Under the pieces are notes generated by a model that was given only the letters and a program-made list of their open reading frames with translations, was not told the DNA's origin and ran no database searches. 64,000 nt of DNA, from assembly GCA_040881985.1 (NCBI GenBank), contig JBBECE010000036.1:1-64000 (forward strand), in the 5' to 3' direction. Of this stretch, positions 26,818 through 35,278 are shown in pieces. The first letter of the stretch is position 1. The number at the start of each line of letters is the position of its first letter. This DNA is from JBBECE01 sp040881985. Its GTDB lineage: Bacteria > Pseudomonadota > Alphaproteobacteria > Rhizobiales > Devosiaceae. The position numbers and the translations under genes are program-made.

Positions 26818-27867
26818 TCAGCTGTAGCGGGCGGGCCGGGGCGGGGGGACCGGGGCGGTCGGATCGTCGACCGGAGGCGACCCGGAGCCGCCGCCTAAGA
26901 ATCCACTGAAGAAGGCGCCGATCTGACCGGTGAAACTTGTAACCGCCTCCCGGCGCTCGGCCGCCGCCGCCTCGAGTTCGAGCCGGCGCTGCTCCGCCGC
27001 CGCCGCATCGGCGATGCGCAGCGCCTCGGCTTCCGCCGCCAGCCGCTCGGCCTCGGCGCGGACGGCGATCGCCGCGGTCAACGCGCTCGCGTCGGCCTGC
27101 TGCAGCGAGGCGAGACGCAGCCGCGACCCATCGCTCATCGTCGAGGGCCCGCACCCCGATTCGGTGTTGAATGCGTATTTGGGGCCGCACACGTCCCAGC
27201 CGGGCGGCTCGCCGGTCACTTCGGTGATGTCGTAGCCGAGCTTGAGATTGTTCCAGAAGGAGAGGTTCGGATCGTCCTCGAATTCGGCGAAATTCTCTGC
27301 GGTCATCCGGAACGGGAACACCTGCGCCTGGAACGAGCGGTTGCCGCCGGCGAATGTCTCCCGGGCCAGCGCATAGATTTCCTCGATTTGCTCGTTGGTC
27401 ATGGCGTAGCAGCCGCGCGACGAGCAGTCGCCGTGCACCATGATGTTCGAACCGTCGCGCCCAAGCGACCGGTCGAATTGGTTGGGAAACCCGAGATTGA
27501 TGGCGAGGTGATATTGCGAGCGCGGATTGAGCAGCCCGAGGGTGATCGTGTAGAAGCCTTCCGGGGTCTGCCGGTCGCCTTCGCTGATCTTCGGACCGAG
27601 TTCTCCCGACCAGGCACAAATCTCGTAAATGTCGAAGAGCTTGTATGAACCCGCCGTGGTTTTTTTCCAGACCTCGAGCTGCGATTCGCGCTTGTAGATG
27701 CGCATCAGCATCGGGGCACCGGGCGAGGAGCCCATCCGTGCGAGCTTGGTTGTCGCTGCCTGAGACAGCGGGATATTGCCGCGATCGCCCTCGAATCCGG
27801 TGGTGCAGCCGAAGACCGCCACAAGCAACGCGATTGCGGCAACCGATCTGATGGCGGCCCTGATCAT
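26818..27867 (-). CDS. L,D-transpeptidase family lipoprotein (YkuD domain)
   Basis: Predicted 349 aa. The N-terminal lipobox VAVFGC puts the lipidated Cys at 21. The YkuD catalytic signature HGDCSSRGCYAM has active Cys near 153 and His near 145. These enzymes form 3-3 cross-links in peptidoglycan or attach proteins to it. The C-terminal ~90 residues are an Ala/Glu/Arg-rich helix (likely coiled coil) and a Pro-rich end. The ATG at 27867 is preferred over GTG at 27873 because GAGG lies at workable distance upstream. Confidence 0.9.
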   Translation of the reverse strand: MIRAAIRSVAAIALLVAVFGCTTGFEGDRGNIPLSQAATTKLARMGSSPGAPMLMRIYKRESQLEVWKKTTAGSYKLFDIYEICAWSGELGPKISEGDRQTPEGFYTITLGLLNPRSQYHLAINLGFPNQFDRSLGRDGSNIMVHGDCSSRGCYAMTNEQIEEIYALARETFAGGNRSFQAQVFPFRMTAENFAEFEDDPNLSFWNNLKLGYDITEVTGEPPGWDVCGPKYAFNTESGCGPSTMSDGSRLRLASLQQADASALTAAIAVRAEAERLAAEAEALRIADAAAAEQRRLELEAAAAERREAVTSFTGQIGAFFSGFLGGGSGSPPVDDPTAPVPPPRPARYS

Positions 27868-27888
27868 CCCCACCCTCGTCGAACCTGA

Positions 27889-27910
27889 GTTTACTTAGCG
27901 TAAAGCAAAC
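27889..27910. promoter_or_regulatory. Inverted repeat upstream of the L,D-transpeptidase gene
   Basis: GTTTACTT, a 6-nt spacer and AAGCAAAC form an 8-bp inverted repeat with one mismatch, inside an AT-rich patch 22 bp upstream of the L,D-transpeptidase start. The position suits an operator; no regulator is identified. Confidence 0.3.
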
Positions 27911-27995
27911 TGGTTACCGCGCCGCAAACGCGAGAAACGCTCAAATCCTTGTCCGCACTGTGGCGAAGGCCCGCGCGCTCGCGTTTGAGTGACGC

Positions 27996-28955
27996 TCAGA
28001 CCGCCGCCTGACCCATTTTCAGGAACTTGTCGCGCCGGTGCTCGCGGATTTCGGCGCGCCCCTTATTGCCCGAGAAATTCTCCAGAAAGTCGGCGATTTC
28101 GCGACGGGTCGCCTCGATCGCCTCCTGCGGACGCCGATGGGCACCCCCGACCGGTTCGGGCACGATTCCGTCGATCACCCCCAGATGCAAGAGGTCCAGG
28201 GCGGTGATTTTCATGGCGTTGGCGGCTTCCTGGGCCTTCGCCGCGTCGCGCCAGAGGATCGAGGCGGCGCCTTCCGGCGAGATCACCGAATAGACCGCGT
28301 GCTCGAGCATCAAAACCTTATTGGCGGTGGCGATGGCGATGGCTCCGCCCGAGCCGCCCTCCCCGATAACGATTGCGAGGTTCGGCACCCCGAGATCGAG
28401 GCATTTCTCGGTCGAGCGCGCAATGGCTTCCGCCTGACCGCGTTCCTCCGCCCCGATGCCCGGATAGGCCCCCTTGGTGTCGACAAAGGCGATGACCGGC
28501 AGGCTGAACCGGTCGGCCATGTCCATGACCCTGACCGCCTTGCGGTAGCCTTCCGGCCGGGCGAGGCCAAAATTGTGCCGGAGCCGGGTCTCCGTCGTCG
28601 AGCCCTGTTCCTGGCCGATGACCGCAACCGGCCTGCCCTCGAACCGGCCGAGCCCGGCGACGATCGCCGCGTCCTCGGCGAACTTGCGATCGCCCGCGAG
28701 CGGGGTGAATTCGGTCAGAAGCGCCGCCGCGTAATCGGAAAAATGCGGCCGCGCCGGATGTCGGGCGACCTGCATCTTCTGCCACGGGCTGAGCTTCTTG
28801 TAGATATCCTTGAGCGCTTCTTCGGCGCGCTCCTCGAGGCGGCGGACCTCGTCGTCGATCTCGACCGCCTGGCCGCTTTGGGCCAGCGCTTTGAGCTCGG
28901 CGACCTTGCCCTGCAGGTCCGCCACCGGCTTTTCGAAATCGAGATAGGACGGCAT
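27996..28955 (-). CDS. accA: Acetyl-CoA carboxylase carboxyltransferase subunit alpha
   Basis: With AccD it transfers the carboxyl group from biotin to acetyl-CoA, the committed step of fatty-acid synthesis. The N-terminus MPSYLDFEKPVADLQGKVAELK and the segments FRNFGLARPEGYRKAVR-like, GAYPGIGAEERGQAEAIA and GEGGSGGAIAIATANKVLMLEHAVYS are characteristic, with oxyanion-hole glycines. Length is 319 aa, normal. It lies 60 bp downstream of xerD on the same strand, a common rhizobial order. Confidence 0.97.
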   Translation of the reverse strand: MPSYLDFEKPVADLQGKVAELKALAQSGQAVEIDDEVRRLEERAEEALKDIYKKLSPWQKMQVARHPARPHFSDYAAALLTEFTPLAGDRKFAEDAAIVAGLGRFEGRPVAVIGQEQGSTTETRLRHNFGLARPEGYRKAVRVMDMADRFSLPVIAFVDTKGAYPGIGAEERGQAEAIARSTEKCLDLGVPNLAIVIGEGGSGGAIAIATANKVLMLEHAVYSVISPEGAASILWRDAAKAQEAANAMKITALDLLHLGVIDGIVPEPVGGAHRRPQEAIEATRREIADFLENFSGNKGRAEIREHRRDKFLKMGQAAV

Positions 28956-29015
28956 CGAACCCTTTGCGCCCTCAAGCGTTGAGGGGGCGGAAAGTGGCGA
29001 TTGGCCAAGCCGATG

Positions 29016-29951
29016 TCAAGATTTTCGCCCTTCATCGGCAAGCGGATGGGCGTCATTTACGAGCCGGCTCAGCCGCTCGTCGAGCACATGGGTGTAGATC
29101 TGGGTGCTTGAAATATCGGCGTGGCCGAGCAGCATTTGCACCACCCGCAAATCGGCGCCCCGCTGCAACAAATGGCTCGCAAACGCGTGCCTCAACACGT
29201 GCGGAGAGACTTTGGCGGAGGGCAGCCCGGCGCGCCCGGCCAACTCCTTGAGCTCGCGGGCGAGAACTTGCCGGCTCAAATGCCCGCCCGTCCCCCCGGA
29301 TGCAAAGAGATACCGGCCGGGCGGCAAGCTTGCGAGCCAGGTCCGCACGGCTTGGCGCGCTTTTTCATTGAGCGGCACGATCCGCTCCTTGCCGCCCTTG
29401 CCCCTGACCGAGAGCATTTCGGCATTGCCGGCAACCGAAGCACGCGGCAGCCCGACCAGTTCGGAGACCCGCATCCCCGTCGCGTAAAGCATCTCCAGCA
29501 TGACATGCAGGCGCCGCGACCTCGCCTGTTTCGCCGGGCTGGCGGTCGCCTCGTCCGCTTCGCCCTCGGCCAGCCCCAGCAGCCGGTCGACTTCCTCGAT
29601 GCTCATGATCTTGGGCAGCGCCGGTGCTCGCTTCGGGGTCGGCACGATCCGCGTCGGATCGTCGGCGCGCACCCCGTCGGAGACGAGAAACCGGTGGAAC
29701 TGCCGGATCGCGCTCAAGTGCCGGGCGGCGCTCGCGGCGCCGAGCCCGCTCCCCTTGAGCGAGCCGACATAGGCCGAGATCTTGTCGCGGCCGGCGGTAG
29801 TTGGCGCCTCGCCTGTCCGGGCAAGATCGGTGCAATAGTCGACGAGGTCTCCCCGATAGGCGTCGAGCGTGTTGGCGCTGGCGCCCCGTTCGGCGCTCAT
29901 CATTTCGAGAAACGCCTCGATCAACGCCGCGCCCGGCACCGGGCTCGTCAT
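29016..29951 (-). CDS. xerD: Site-specific tyrosine recombinase XerD
   Basis: Resolves chromosome dimers at dif with XerC. All catalytic residues are visible: Arg161 (TGMRVSEL), Lys185 (SVRGKGGKER), His251 and Arg254 (HVLRHAFASH), His277 (LLGHADIS) and Tyr286 (STQIYTHV). The N-terminal SAM-like core-binding domain spans about 1-110. The start MTSPVPGA at 29951 overlaps by 4 bp the stop of the upstream 49-aa gene; a frame extension to 30149 is spurious. Length is 311 aa and the position in xerD-accA indicates the housekeeping enzyme, not a phage integrase. Confidence 0.96.
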   Translation of the reverse strand: MTSPVPGAALIEAFLEMMSAERGASANTLDAYRGDLVDYCTDLARTGEAPTTAGRDKISAYVGSLKGSGLGAASAARHLSAIRQFHRFLVSDGVRADDPTRIVPTPKRAPALPKIMSIEEVDRLLGLAEGEADEATASPAKQARSRRLHVMLEMLYATGMRVSELVGLPRASVAGNAEMLSVRGKGGKERIVPLNEKARQAVRTWLASLPPGRYLFASGGTGGHLSRQVLARELKELAGRAGLPSAKVSPHVLRHAFASHLLQRGADLRVVQMLLGHADISSTQIYTHVLDERLSRLVNDAHPLADEGRKS

Positions 29952-30097
29952 GGCTGCTCGAACAGGTCGCGCGCCGGAATCCGCTCGCTCATCTCGCGCT
30001 GGTTGGGCTCCACGAAGATCGTCAGCGCGATCATCGACCCGTAGATCAGCGCCGCGATGAAGGCCAACAGCACCACGAACCGGATGAGCGTCGGCAT
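29948..30097 (-). CDS. Small single-pass membrane protein (49 aa)
   Basis: Begins MPTLIRFVVLLAFIAALIYG and ends PARDLFEQP; one transmembrane helix covers about residues 6-29, with a short basic N-terminus and an acidic/basic tail of ~20 residues. Its TGA stop overlaps the xerD start (ATGA), so translation is coupled. It lies directly divergent from aroK. I recognise it as a small conserved rhizobial protein found in this spot, without known function. A longer in-frame reading to 30760 runs antisense through aroK and is rejected. Confidence 0.75.
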   Translation of the reverse strand: MPTLIRFVVLLAFIAALIYGSMIALTIFVEPNQREMSERIPARDLFEQP

Positions 30098-30173
30098 CAG
30101 CAACCATGTTCCATGACGGCGCGGACTGTCGCCGATTTGCCGCCCCCATTCAAGCGCGGCGCCCCGGATTGTC

Positions 30174-30202
30174 TTGACAGAAGCGGGGCGGAACGCTTGA
30201 AC
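30174..30202 (+). promoter_or_regulatory. Probable promoter of aroK-aroB
   Basis: A perfect TTGACA (30174-30179) lies 17 bp upstream of the weak -10 hexamer TTGAAC (30197-30202), 28 bp before the aroK start. The -35 box is strong, while the -10 matches TATAAT at only about half its positions. Confidence 0.4.
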
Positions 30203-30229
30203 CCCTCTGACCCATCTTCGGAGGCAGGC

Positions 30230-30832
30230 GTGGCCACCAGTCGCCCGGATGCCGGCGCCACCGCGTCGGTCCGGCAATTTGTGATCGACCAGCTCGGCGA
30301 CAAGCCGCTGGTGCTGGTCGGCATGATGGGCGCCGGCAAGACCACGGTCGGCCGGCGGCTGGCGAGCCAGCTCGGCTTCACGTTCATCGATTCCGATGCC
30401 GAGGTCGAGAAGGCCGCCGGCATGCCGATCACCGAATTCTTTGCGCTCCACGGGGAGGCCGAGTTCCGGGCCGGAGAGGCGCGCGTCATGGCGAGGATCC
30501 TCAGGGAAGGCCGTACCGTGGTCGCGACCGGGGGCGGAATACTCCTCCATCCCGACACCCGGCGCCTCGTTGCCGGGACCGCGGTCTCGGTCTGGCTCAA
30601 GGCCGATGCGGACCTGCTCTTCGCCCGCGTCTCGCGCCGCGACACCCGTCCACTGCTGAAGACCGAGGATCCGCGCGCCACCCTCGAGAAACTGATCGAG
30701 GAGCGCTATCCGGTCTATGCGACAGCCAACGTCACCGTGACCTCGCGCGACGTGCCGCACGAGCAGGTCGCCGAAACCATCATCGCCGAGCTTGCGCGCT
30801 ATTTCGAAGCCGACAAGGCGACGGGCTCATGA
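30230..30832 (+). CDS. aroK: Shikimate kinase
   Basis: Phosphorylates shikimate at the 3-hydroxyl in aromatic amino-acid synthesis. P-loop GMMGAGKT (31-38), the shikimate-binding FIDSDAEVEKAAGMPITEFF, VATGGGILL and the lid SRRDTRPLL are all present. The GTG at 30230 is chosen because GGAGG lies 5 nt upstream; it gives 200 aa with a short N-terminal extension common in rhizobia. Its stop overlaps the aroB start by 4 bp. Confidence 0.95.
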   Translation: MATSRPDAGATASVRQFVIDQLGDKPLVLVGMMGAGKTTVGRRLASQLGFTFIDSDAEVEKAAGMPITEFFALHGEAEFRAGEARVMARILREGRTVVATGGGILLHPDTRRLVAGTAVSVWLKADADLLFARVSRRDTRPLLKTEDPRATLEKLIEERYPVYATANVTVTSRDVPHEQVAETIIAELARYFEADKATGS

Positions 30833-31947
30833 AGGGCGACCTCTCCCGCACCGTGAGAATCGAGCTCGGACCGCGCTCCTACGACATTTTGATCGCGCCC
30901 GACGGCATCGGCGAGCTCGGCGCGCGGCTCGCACGAATGTTTCCCGGCCGCCGCTATGGCATCGTCACCGACGCGAACGTCGCCAGGGCGCAATTACCGC
31001 GCCTCGTCGCCTCGCTGGATAAGGCCGGCCTGTCGCATGAAACGATCATCGTACCGGCCGGCGAAAAATCGAAGAGTTTTGCACCGCTTGAGACCGTGGT
31101 TGACGGCTTGCTAGGTGCGAAACTGGAACGCGGAGATATCGTGTTGGCGTTGGGCGGCGGGGTGATCGGCGACCTGGCCGGTTTCGCCGCGGCCATCGCC
31201 CGGCGCGGCATGGATTTCGTGCAAATTCCGACCTCGCTTCTTGCCCAAGTCGACTCTTCAGTCGGCGGCAAGACCGGAATCAATTCGCCCCGCGGCAAAA
31301 ATCTTGTTGGCGCCTTCCACCAGCCGCGCCTGGTCGTTGCCGATCTCGCCGCCCTCGACACTTTGCCCCTGCGGCAGTTCCGCGCCGGCTATGCCGAGAT
31401 CGCCAAGCATGCGCTGATCGACGACGCCGGCCTGTTTGCCTGGCTCGAGGCCAATCTCAAACCGATCTTCTCGGGCGGGCCGGCCCGCGCCGAAGCCATC
31501 GCCCGCTCCTGCGCCGCCAAGGCGCGCTTCGTCGCCGAGGACGAGCGCGAAACCGGCCGCCGGGCGCTGCTTAATCTTGGCCACACGTTTGGCCACGCGC
31601 TGGAAGCGGCGGCGGGCTATTCGGAACGATTGCTGCATGGCGAAGCGGTCGCGATCGGCTGCGTCCTCGCCCACCGGTTCTCCGCCTCCCTCGACCTAGC
31701 CCCCGCCGTCGATGCCGACCGCGTCGCCGCCCATTTCAAGGCGGCCGGCTTGCCGATGAGAATCGCGGCAATCCAGGGCGATCCCCCGTCGGCCGCCGAA
31801 CTCATGGAGCTGATCGCCCAGGACAAGAAAGTCAGCCGCGGGTCGCTGACCTTCATCCTCACAAGGGGCATCGGGCAGGCTTTTATTGCCCGCGACATCC
31901 CGGCCGCCAAGGTCGCCGCTTTCCTCGCCAGCGAGGTTTCGCGATGA
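30829..31947 (+). CDS. aroB: 3-dehydroquinate synthase
   Basis: Converts DAHP to 3-dehydroquinate with NAD and a divalent metal. Recognised by the NAD-binding GGGVIGDLAGFAAAI, the QIPTSLLAQVDSSVGGKTGI block and the metal-ligand region LGHTFGHALEAAAGYSERLLHGEAVAIG. Length is 372 aa, normal. It is coupled to aroK by a 4-bp overlap, and its stop overlaps the start of the following hemolysin-family gene. Confidence 0.97.
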   Translation: MKGDLSRTVRIELGPRSYDILIAPDGIGELGARLARMFPGRRYGIVTDANVARAQLPRLVASLDKAGLSHETIIVPAGEKSKSFAPLETVVDGLLGAKLERGDIVLALGGGVIGDLAGFAAAIARRGMDFVQIPTSLLAQVDSSVGGKTGINSPRGKNLVGAFHQPRLVVADLAALDTLPLRQFRAGYAEIAKHALIDDAGLFAWLEANLKPIFSGGPARAEAIARSCAAKARFVAEDERETGRRALLNLGHTFGHALEAAAGYSERLLHGEAVAIGCVLAHRFSASLDLAPAVDADRVAAHFKAAGLPMRIAAIQGDPPSAAELMELIAQDKKVSRGSLTFILTRGIGQAFIARDIPAAKVAAFLASEVSR

Positions 31948-33245
31948 ACGAGATCGTCCTCAACTTGCTCCTCGCCGTATTTCTGCTGGCCGCCAACGCC
32001 TTTTTCGTCGCCTCCGAATTCGCGCTGGTCAAAAGCAAGGGTTTCCGCATCGACGCGCTGGCCGAGGAGAATCGTGTCGGCGCGCGCCTGTCGCAGCGCA
32101 TGCAACGCAATGTCGAAGCCTATCTCGCCTGTTGCCAGCTCGGCATCACCATGGCCTCGCTCGGCCTGGGCTGGGTGGGCGAGCCGACCGTCTCGGCGAT
32201 CCTGCTGCCGCTTCTCACCCCGCTCGGCATGCCGGCTTCGGCGGTGCATCTCACCGCGTTCCTCGTCGGCTTTCTGGTCTTCTCCTCGCTGCATATCGTT
32301 GTCGGCGAACAGGTACCGAAGACCCTCGCTATCCGCGAGCCCGAGCCGGTGGCGCTGTGGATCGCCTGGCCGCTCCACATCTCCTACCTCGCCTTCTGGC
32401 CGCTCAATTGGCTTTTGAATTCGGCCTCGCGCTCGATCCTCAGAATGCTCGGCGTCAGGGAAGCGTCCCATCAGGACATCCTGACCGATGTCGAGATCGA
32501 GGGCCTGGTCGAGGTCTCGGCCGAGCACGGCAAGATGCCGGCGCGGCAGGCCGAATACATCCACAATGTCTTCCGGTTCGGCGAACTGGAAGTCGCCGAC
32601 ATTATGGTCCACCGCACCAGGATGACCGCGTTCGACGCCGACCTGCCGAAGCAGGAGCTAATCGCCGCCATCCTTGAGGTACCCCATACCCGCATCCCCC
32701 TCTGGCGCGGCAAGCAGGACAACATCGTTGGCGTCATCCACGCCAAGGATTTGCTGCGCGCCCTGATCAAGGCCGGGGGCGACATCGACAAGCTCGACCT
32801 CAACCAGATCACGGTGAAGCCCTGGTTCGTGCCGGAGACGACCTCGGTGCAAACCCAGCTCAATGCCTTCTTGCGAACCAAGACCCATTTCGCCCTTGTC
32901 GTCGACGAGTATGGCGAGGTCGAGGGCCTGATCACGCTGGAGGACGTTCTCGAGGAGATCGTCGGGGACATATCCGACGAGCATGACGAGGTGATGGTCG
33001 GCGCCCGCAAACAGCCAGACGGCTCCTATCTCATCGACGGCTCGCTGCCGATCCGAGACCTCAACCGGGCGCTCGACTGGACGCTACCGGAAGACGAGGC
33101 GACGACGATCGCGGGCCTGGTGCTGCACGAGGCCAAACTCATCCCCGAGGTCAACCAGACTTTCACCTTCCACGGTTACCGGTTCAAGGTCACCAAGAAG
33201 GAGCACAACCGCATCACTGAACTGCGGGTCAGCCGACAGGCCTGA
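31944..33245 (+). CDS. Hemolysin family protein / CNNM-type transporter with CBS pair (CorC/HlyC-like)
   Basis: Protein of 433 aa. The N-terminal DUF21 domain has several membrane helices (LNLLLAVFLLAANAFFVASEFALVK, and others up to about residue 170). A CBS pair (about 215-335, with MVHRTRMTAFDADLP and FALVVDEYGEVEGLITLEDVLEEIVGDISDE) and a C-terminal CorC_HlyC domain follow. The family is linked to magnesium/cobalt efflux or sodium exchange rather than hemolysis. Start overlap with aroB (4 bp) indicates one operon. The 3' end overlaps bolA on the opposite strand by 17 bp. Confidence 0.9.
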   Translation: MNEIVLNLLLAVFLLAANAFFVASEFALVKSKGFRIDALAEENRVGARLSQRMQRNVEAYLACCQLGITMASLGLGWVGEPTVSAILLPLLTPLGMPASAVHLTAFLVGFLVFSSLHIVVGEQVPKTLAIREPEPVALWIAWPLHISYLAFWPLNWLLNSASRSILRMLGVREASHQDILTDVEIEGLVEVSAEHGKMPARQAEYIHNVFRFGELEVADIMVHRTRMTAFDADLPKQELIAAILEVPHTRIPLWRGKQDNIVGVIHAKDLLRALIKAGGDIDKLDLNQITVKPWFVPETTSVQTQLNAFLRTKTHFALVVDEYGEVEGLITLEDVLEEIVGDISDEHDEVMVGARKQPDGSYLIDGSLPIRDLNRALDWTLPEDEATTIAGLVLHEAKLIPEVNQTFTFHGYRFKVTKKEHNRITELRVSRQA

Positions 33246-33492
33246 CCTCGATGGCCAGGGCATGCAGCCCGGCCGAAAGCTCCTCGGCGAGGCAATCCAT
33301 AATCGCCCGGTGCTGGGCAAGGCGGGTGAGCCCTTCGAGCGAAGCGGCGCTGATCGTGACTCTGAAATGCGTCTCCCCGCCCGCCCGATAGCCCGCGTGC
33401 CCGCGATGGCTTTCGGATTCGTCAATCACATCGAGCGCTGAAGGCTCGAACGCGGCGCTCAATTTTGCTATGATGCTCGATCTTGTCGACAC
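33229..33492 (-). CDS. bolA: BolA family protein
   Basis: About 87 aa with the BolA/YrbA core: KLSAAFEPSALDVIDESESHRGHAGYRAGGETHFRVTI, split here into the conserved ESESHRGHAG and GETHFRVTI parts, and the RLAQHRAIMDCLAEELSAGLH helix. BolA proteins partner monothiol glutaredoxins in iron-sulfur trafficking. The GTG at 33492 is preferred; the frame is open to 33537 but those residues are not BolA-like. Divergent from the J-domain gene by 54 bp. Confidence 0.92.
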   Translation of the reverse strand: MSTRSSIIAKLSAAFEPSALDVIDESESHRGHAGYRAGGETHFRVTISAASLEGLTRLAQHRAIMDCLAEELSAGLHALAIEVRPVG

Positions 33493-33546
33493 GGCCGATT
33501 CCGGCAGCAGATTGAACGGCGGGCGCCCGCCAACCACTTAGTCTCC

Positions 33547-34179
33547 ATGAACCTCAATTCCAAGTTCTTCGATCGTATCAGGATACGCCGCCGCGACCCG
33601 GCGAGGCGCGCCGACGCGCCGCGCCCAAAATGCGCCTGGGACGGTTGCGCCCTGCCGGGCATCTACAAGGCGCCCCGCGGCCCCCGCAACGCGGGCCATT
33701 ACCTGTTCTGCCTCGAGCATGTCCGCCAGTACAACAAGGACTACGACTATTTCGCTTCCATGAACCCCGAAGAGGTCGAGGAGCATATCCTCGCGAATGG
33801 CACTTCCTGGAGCGCGCGTCTCGACTTGGATTCCGGGGCGAGGCGCCGCCCCGAGGCGCCTCGCCCCGGCGGCTGGCGGCCCCGCGAATGGTCGGGCCGG
33901 TTGTTCAGCGACCCGTTCAACGTCTTCGCACGCTACGCCCGCGCCCAGGCCCGCAACCCCTTCCGCGAGCGCGAGCGGCGCCTGCACGAAGCCGACCGGC
34001 ACGCCATCGAGATGCTCGGACTTGACGGGCGGCCTAACGGTGCCCAGATCAAATCCGCTTACAAATCGATGGTGAAGAAGCACCACCCGGACGCCAACGG
34101 CGGCGACAAGGGCGCCGAGGAGCGGCTGAGGAACATCATCGCCGCCTATACGCACCTCAAGGCCAAGGGCTTCCTCTGA
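33547..34179 (+). CDS. J-domain protein with N-terminal Cys/His cluster
   Basis: Protein of 210 aa. The C-terminal ~60 residues are a J domain (HAIEMLGLDGRPNGAQIKSA, then HHPDANGG with HPD at 180-182), which would stimulate a DnaK-type ATPase. The N-terminal half has C29-x4-C34 and C55-x2-H58 in conserved-looking surroundings (CAWDGCALPGIYKAP, HYLFCLEHVRQYN), which could bind a metal. The family lies upstream of cobS in rhizobia. The client is unknown; a link to cobaltochelatase assembly is a guess from position. The ATG start at 33547 is the only good candidate. Confidence 0.85.
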   Translation: MNLNSKFFDRIRIRRRDPARRADAPRPKCAWDGCALPGIYKAPRGPRNAGHYLFCLEHVRQYNKDYDYFASMNPEEVEEHILANGTSWSARLDLDSGARRRPEAPRPGGWRPREWSGRLFSDPFNVFARYARAQARNPFRERERRLHEADRHAIEMLGLDGRPNGAQIKSAYKSMVKKHHPDANGGDKGAEERLRNIIAAYTHLKAKGFL

Positions 34180-34291
34180 GCCGGAAAACCCGGGCTCCGT
34201 GGCGTCTAGGCCCCAACACCGTTAGCTGCTAAGAAGCCGCCGGATTCCCGCCGCGGCAACTTGAAACGGCCCTTTCACCGAAAACCGGACC

Positions 34292-35269
34292 ATGAGCGAA
34301 GCCCTGAAACTGCCGACCCGCGATATCTCCGTCAAGGACGCCTTTGGCTTTGACAGCGCGATGATCGTCAAGGGATTCGACGAGCCGGACGAACACGTCC
34401 CCGACTTCGATCCCGACTATCTCTTCGATCGGCAGACGACCCTGGCCATCCTCGCCGGCTTCGCCTTCAACCGCCGGGTGATGATCCAGGGCTATCACGG
34501 CACCGGCAAGTCGACCCATATCGAGCAGGTCGCCGCCCGCCTCAATTGGCCCACAGTCCGGATCAATCTCGACAGCCACGTCTCGCGCATCGATCTCGTC
34601 GGCAAGGACGCGATCGTCATCCGCGAGGGCAAGCAGGTCACCGAATTCCGCGATGGCATGCTGCCGTGGGCGCTGAAGAACAATATCGCGCTTTGCTTCG
34701 ACGAATACGACGCCGGCCGGCCCGACGTGATGTTCGTCATCCAGCGGGTGCTCGAAGTCTCCGGACGCCTTACGCTCCTTGACCAAAACAAAGTCATCCG
34801 CCCGCATCCGGCGTTTCGCCTGTTTGCGACGACCAATACGATCGGGCTCGGCGACACATCGGGACTCTATCACGGCACCCAGCAGATCAATCAGGGCCAG
34901 ATGGACCGGTGGTCGATCGTCGTCACCCTCAACTATCTCTCCCACGACAAGGAGGAGGGAATCGTGCTTGCCAAGGCCAAGGCATATGACACCGAAGCCG
35001 GCCGCAAGATCGTCTCCAACATGGTCCGCGTCGCCGACCTCACCCGCTCAGCCTTCATGAACGGCGACCTCTCGACGGTGATGAGCCCGCGAACGGTGAT
35101 CACCTGGGCCGAGAATGCCCAGATCTTCGGCGACGTCGGCATGTCGTTCCGGCTCACCTTTATCAACAAGTGCGACGAGCTCGAGCGGCCGGTGGTGGCC
35201 GAATTCTACCAGCGCGTTTTTGGCGAGGACCTGCCCGAATCGGCGGCCAACATCGCCATCAGCGCCTGA
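34292..35269 (+). CDS. cobS: Cobaltochelatase subunit CobS
   Basis: AAA+ subunit of the aerobic CobNST complex that inserts cobalt into hydrogenobyrinate a,c-diamide in vitamin B12 synthesis. Walker A is GYHGTGKS (67-74), Walker B lies in NNIALCFDEYDAG (about 127-139), and sensor region FRLFATTNTIGLGDTSGLYHG follows. Length is 325 aa and the C-terminus ends AANIAISA as in the family. It is followed after 9 bp by cobT. CobN is not in the window. No cobalamin riboswitch is seen upstream. Confidence 0.97.
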   Translation: MSEALKLPTRDISVKDAFGFDSAMIVKGFDEPDEHVPDFDPDYLFDRQTTLAILAGFAFNRRVMIQGYHGTGKSTHIEQVAARLNWPTVRINLDSHVSRIDLVGKDAIVIREGKQVTEFRDGMLPWALKNNIALCFDEYDAGRPDVMFVIQRVLEVSGRLTLLDQNKVIRPHPAFRLFATTNTIGLGDTSGLYHGTQQINQGQMDRWSIVVTLNYLSHDKEEGIVLAKAKAYDTEAGRKIVSNMVRVADLTRSAFMNGDLSTVMSPRTVITWAENAQIFGDVGMSFRLTFINKCDELERPVVAEFYQRVFGEDLPESAANIAISA

Positions 35270-35278
35270 TCCGCGCTT

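Noticed and set aside
29016..29951. Tyrosine recombinase as part of a mobile element
   Set aside because: Sequence, length and the xerD-accA neighbourhood fit the housekeeping XerD.
34180..34291. Cobalamin riboswitch upstream of cobS
   Set aside because: The 112-bp gap is too short and the B12-box motif was not found.
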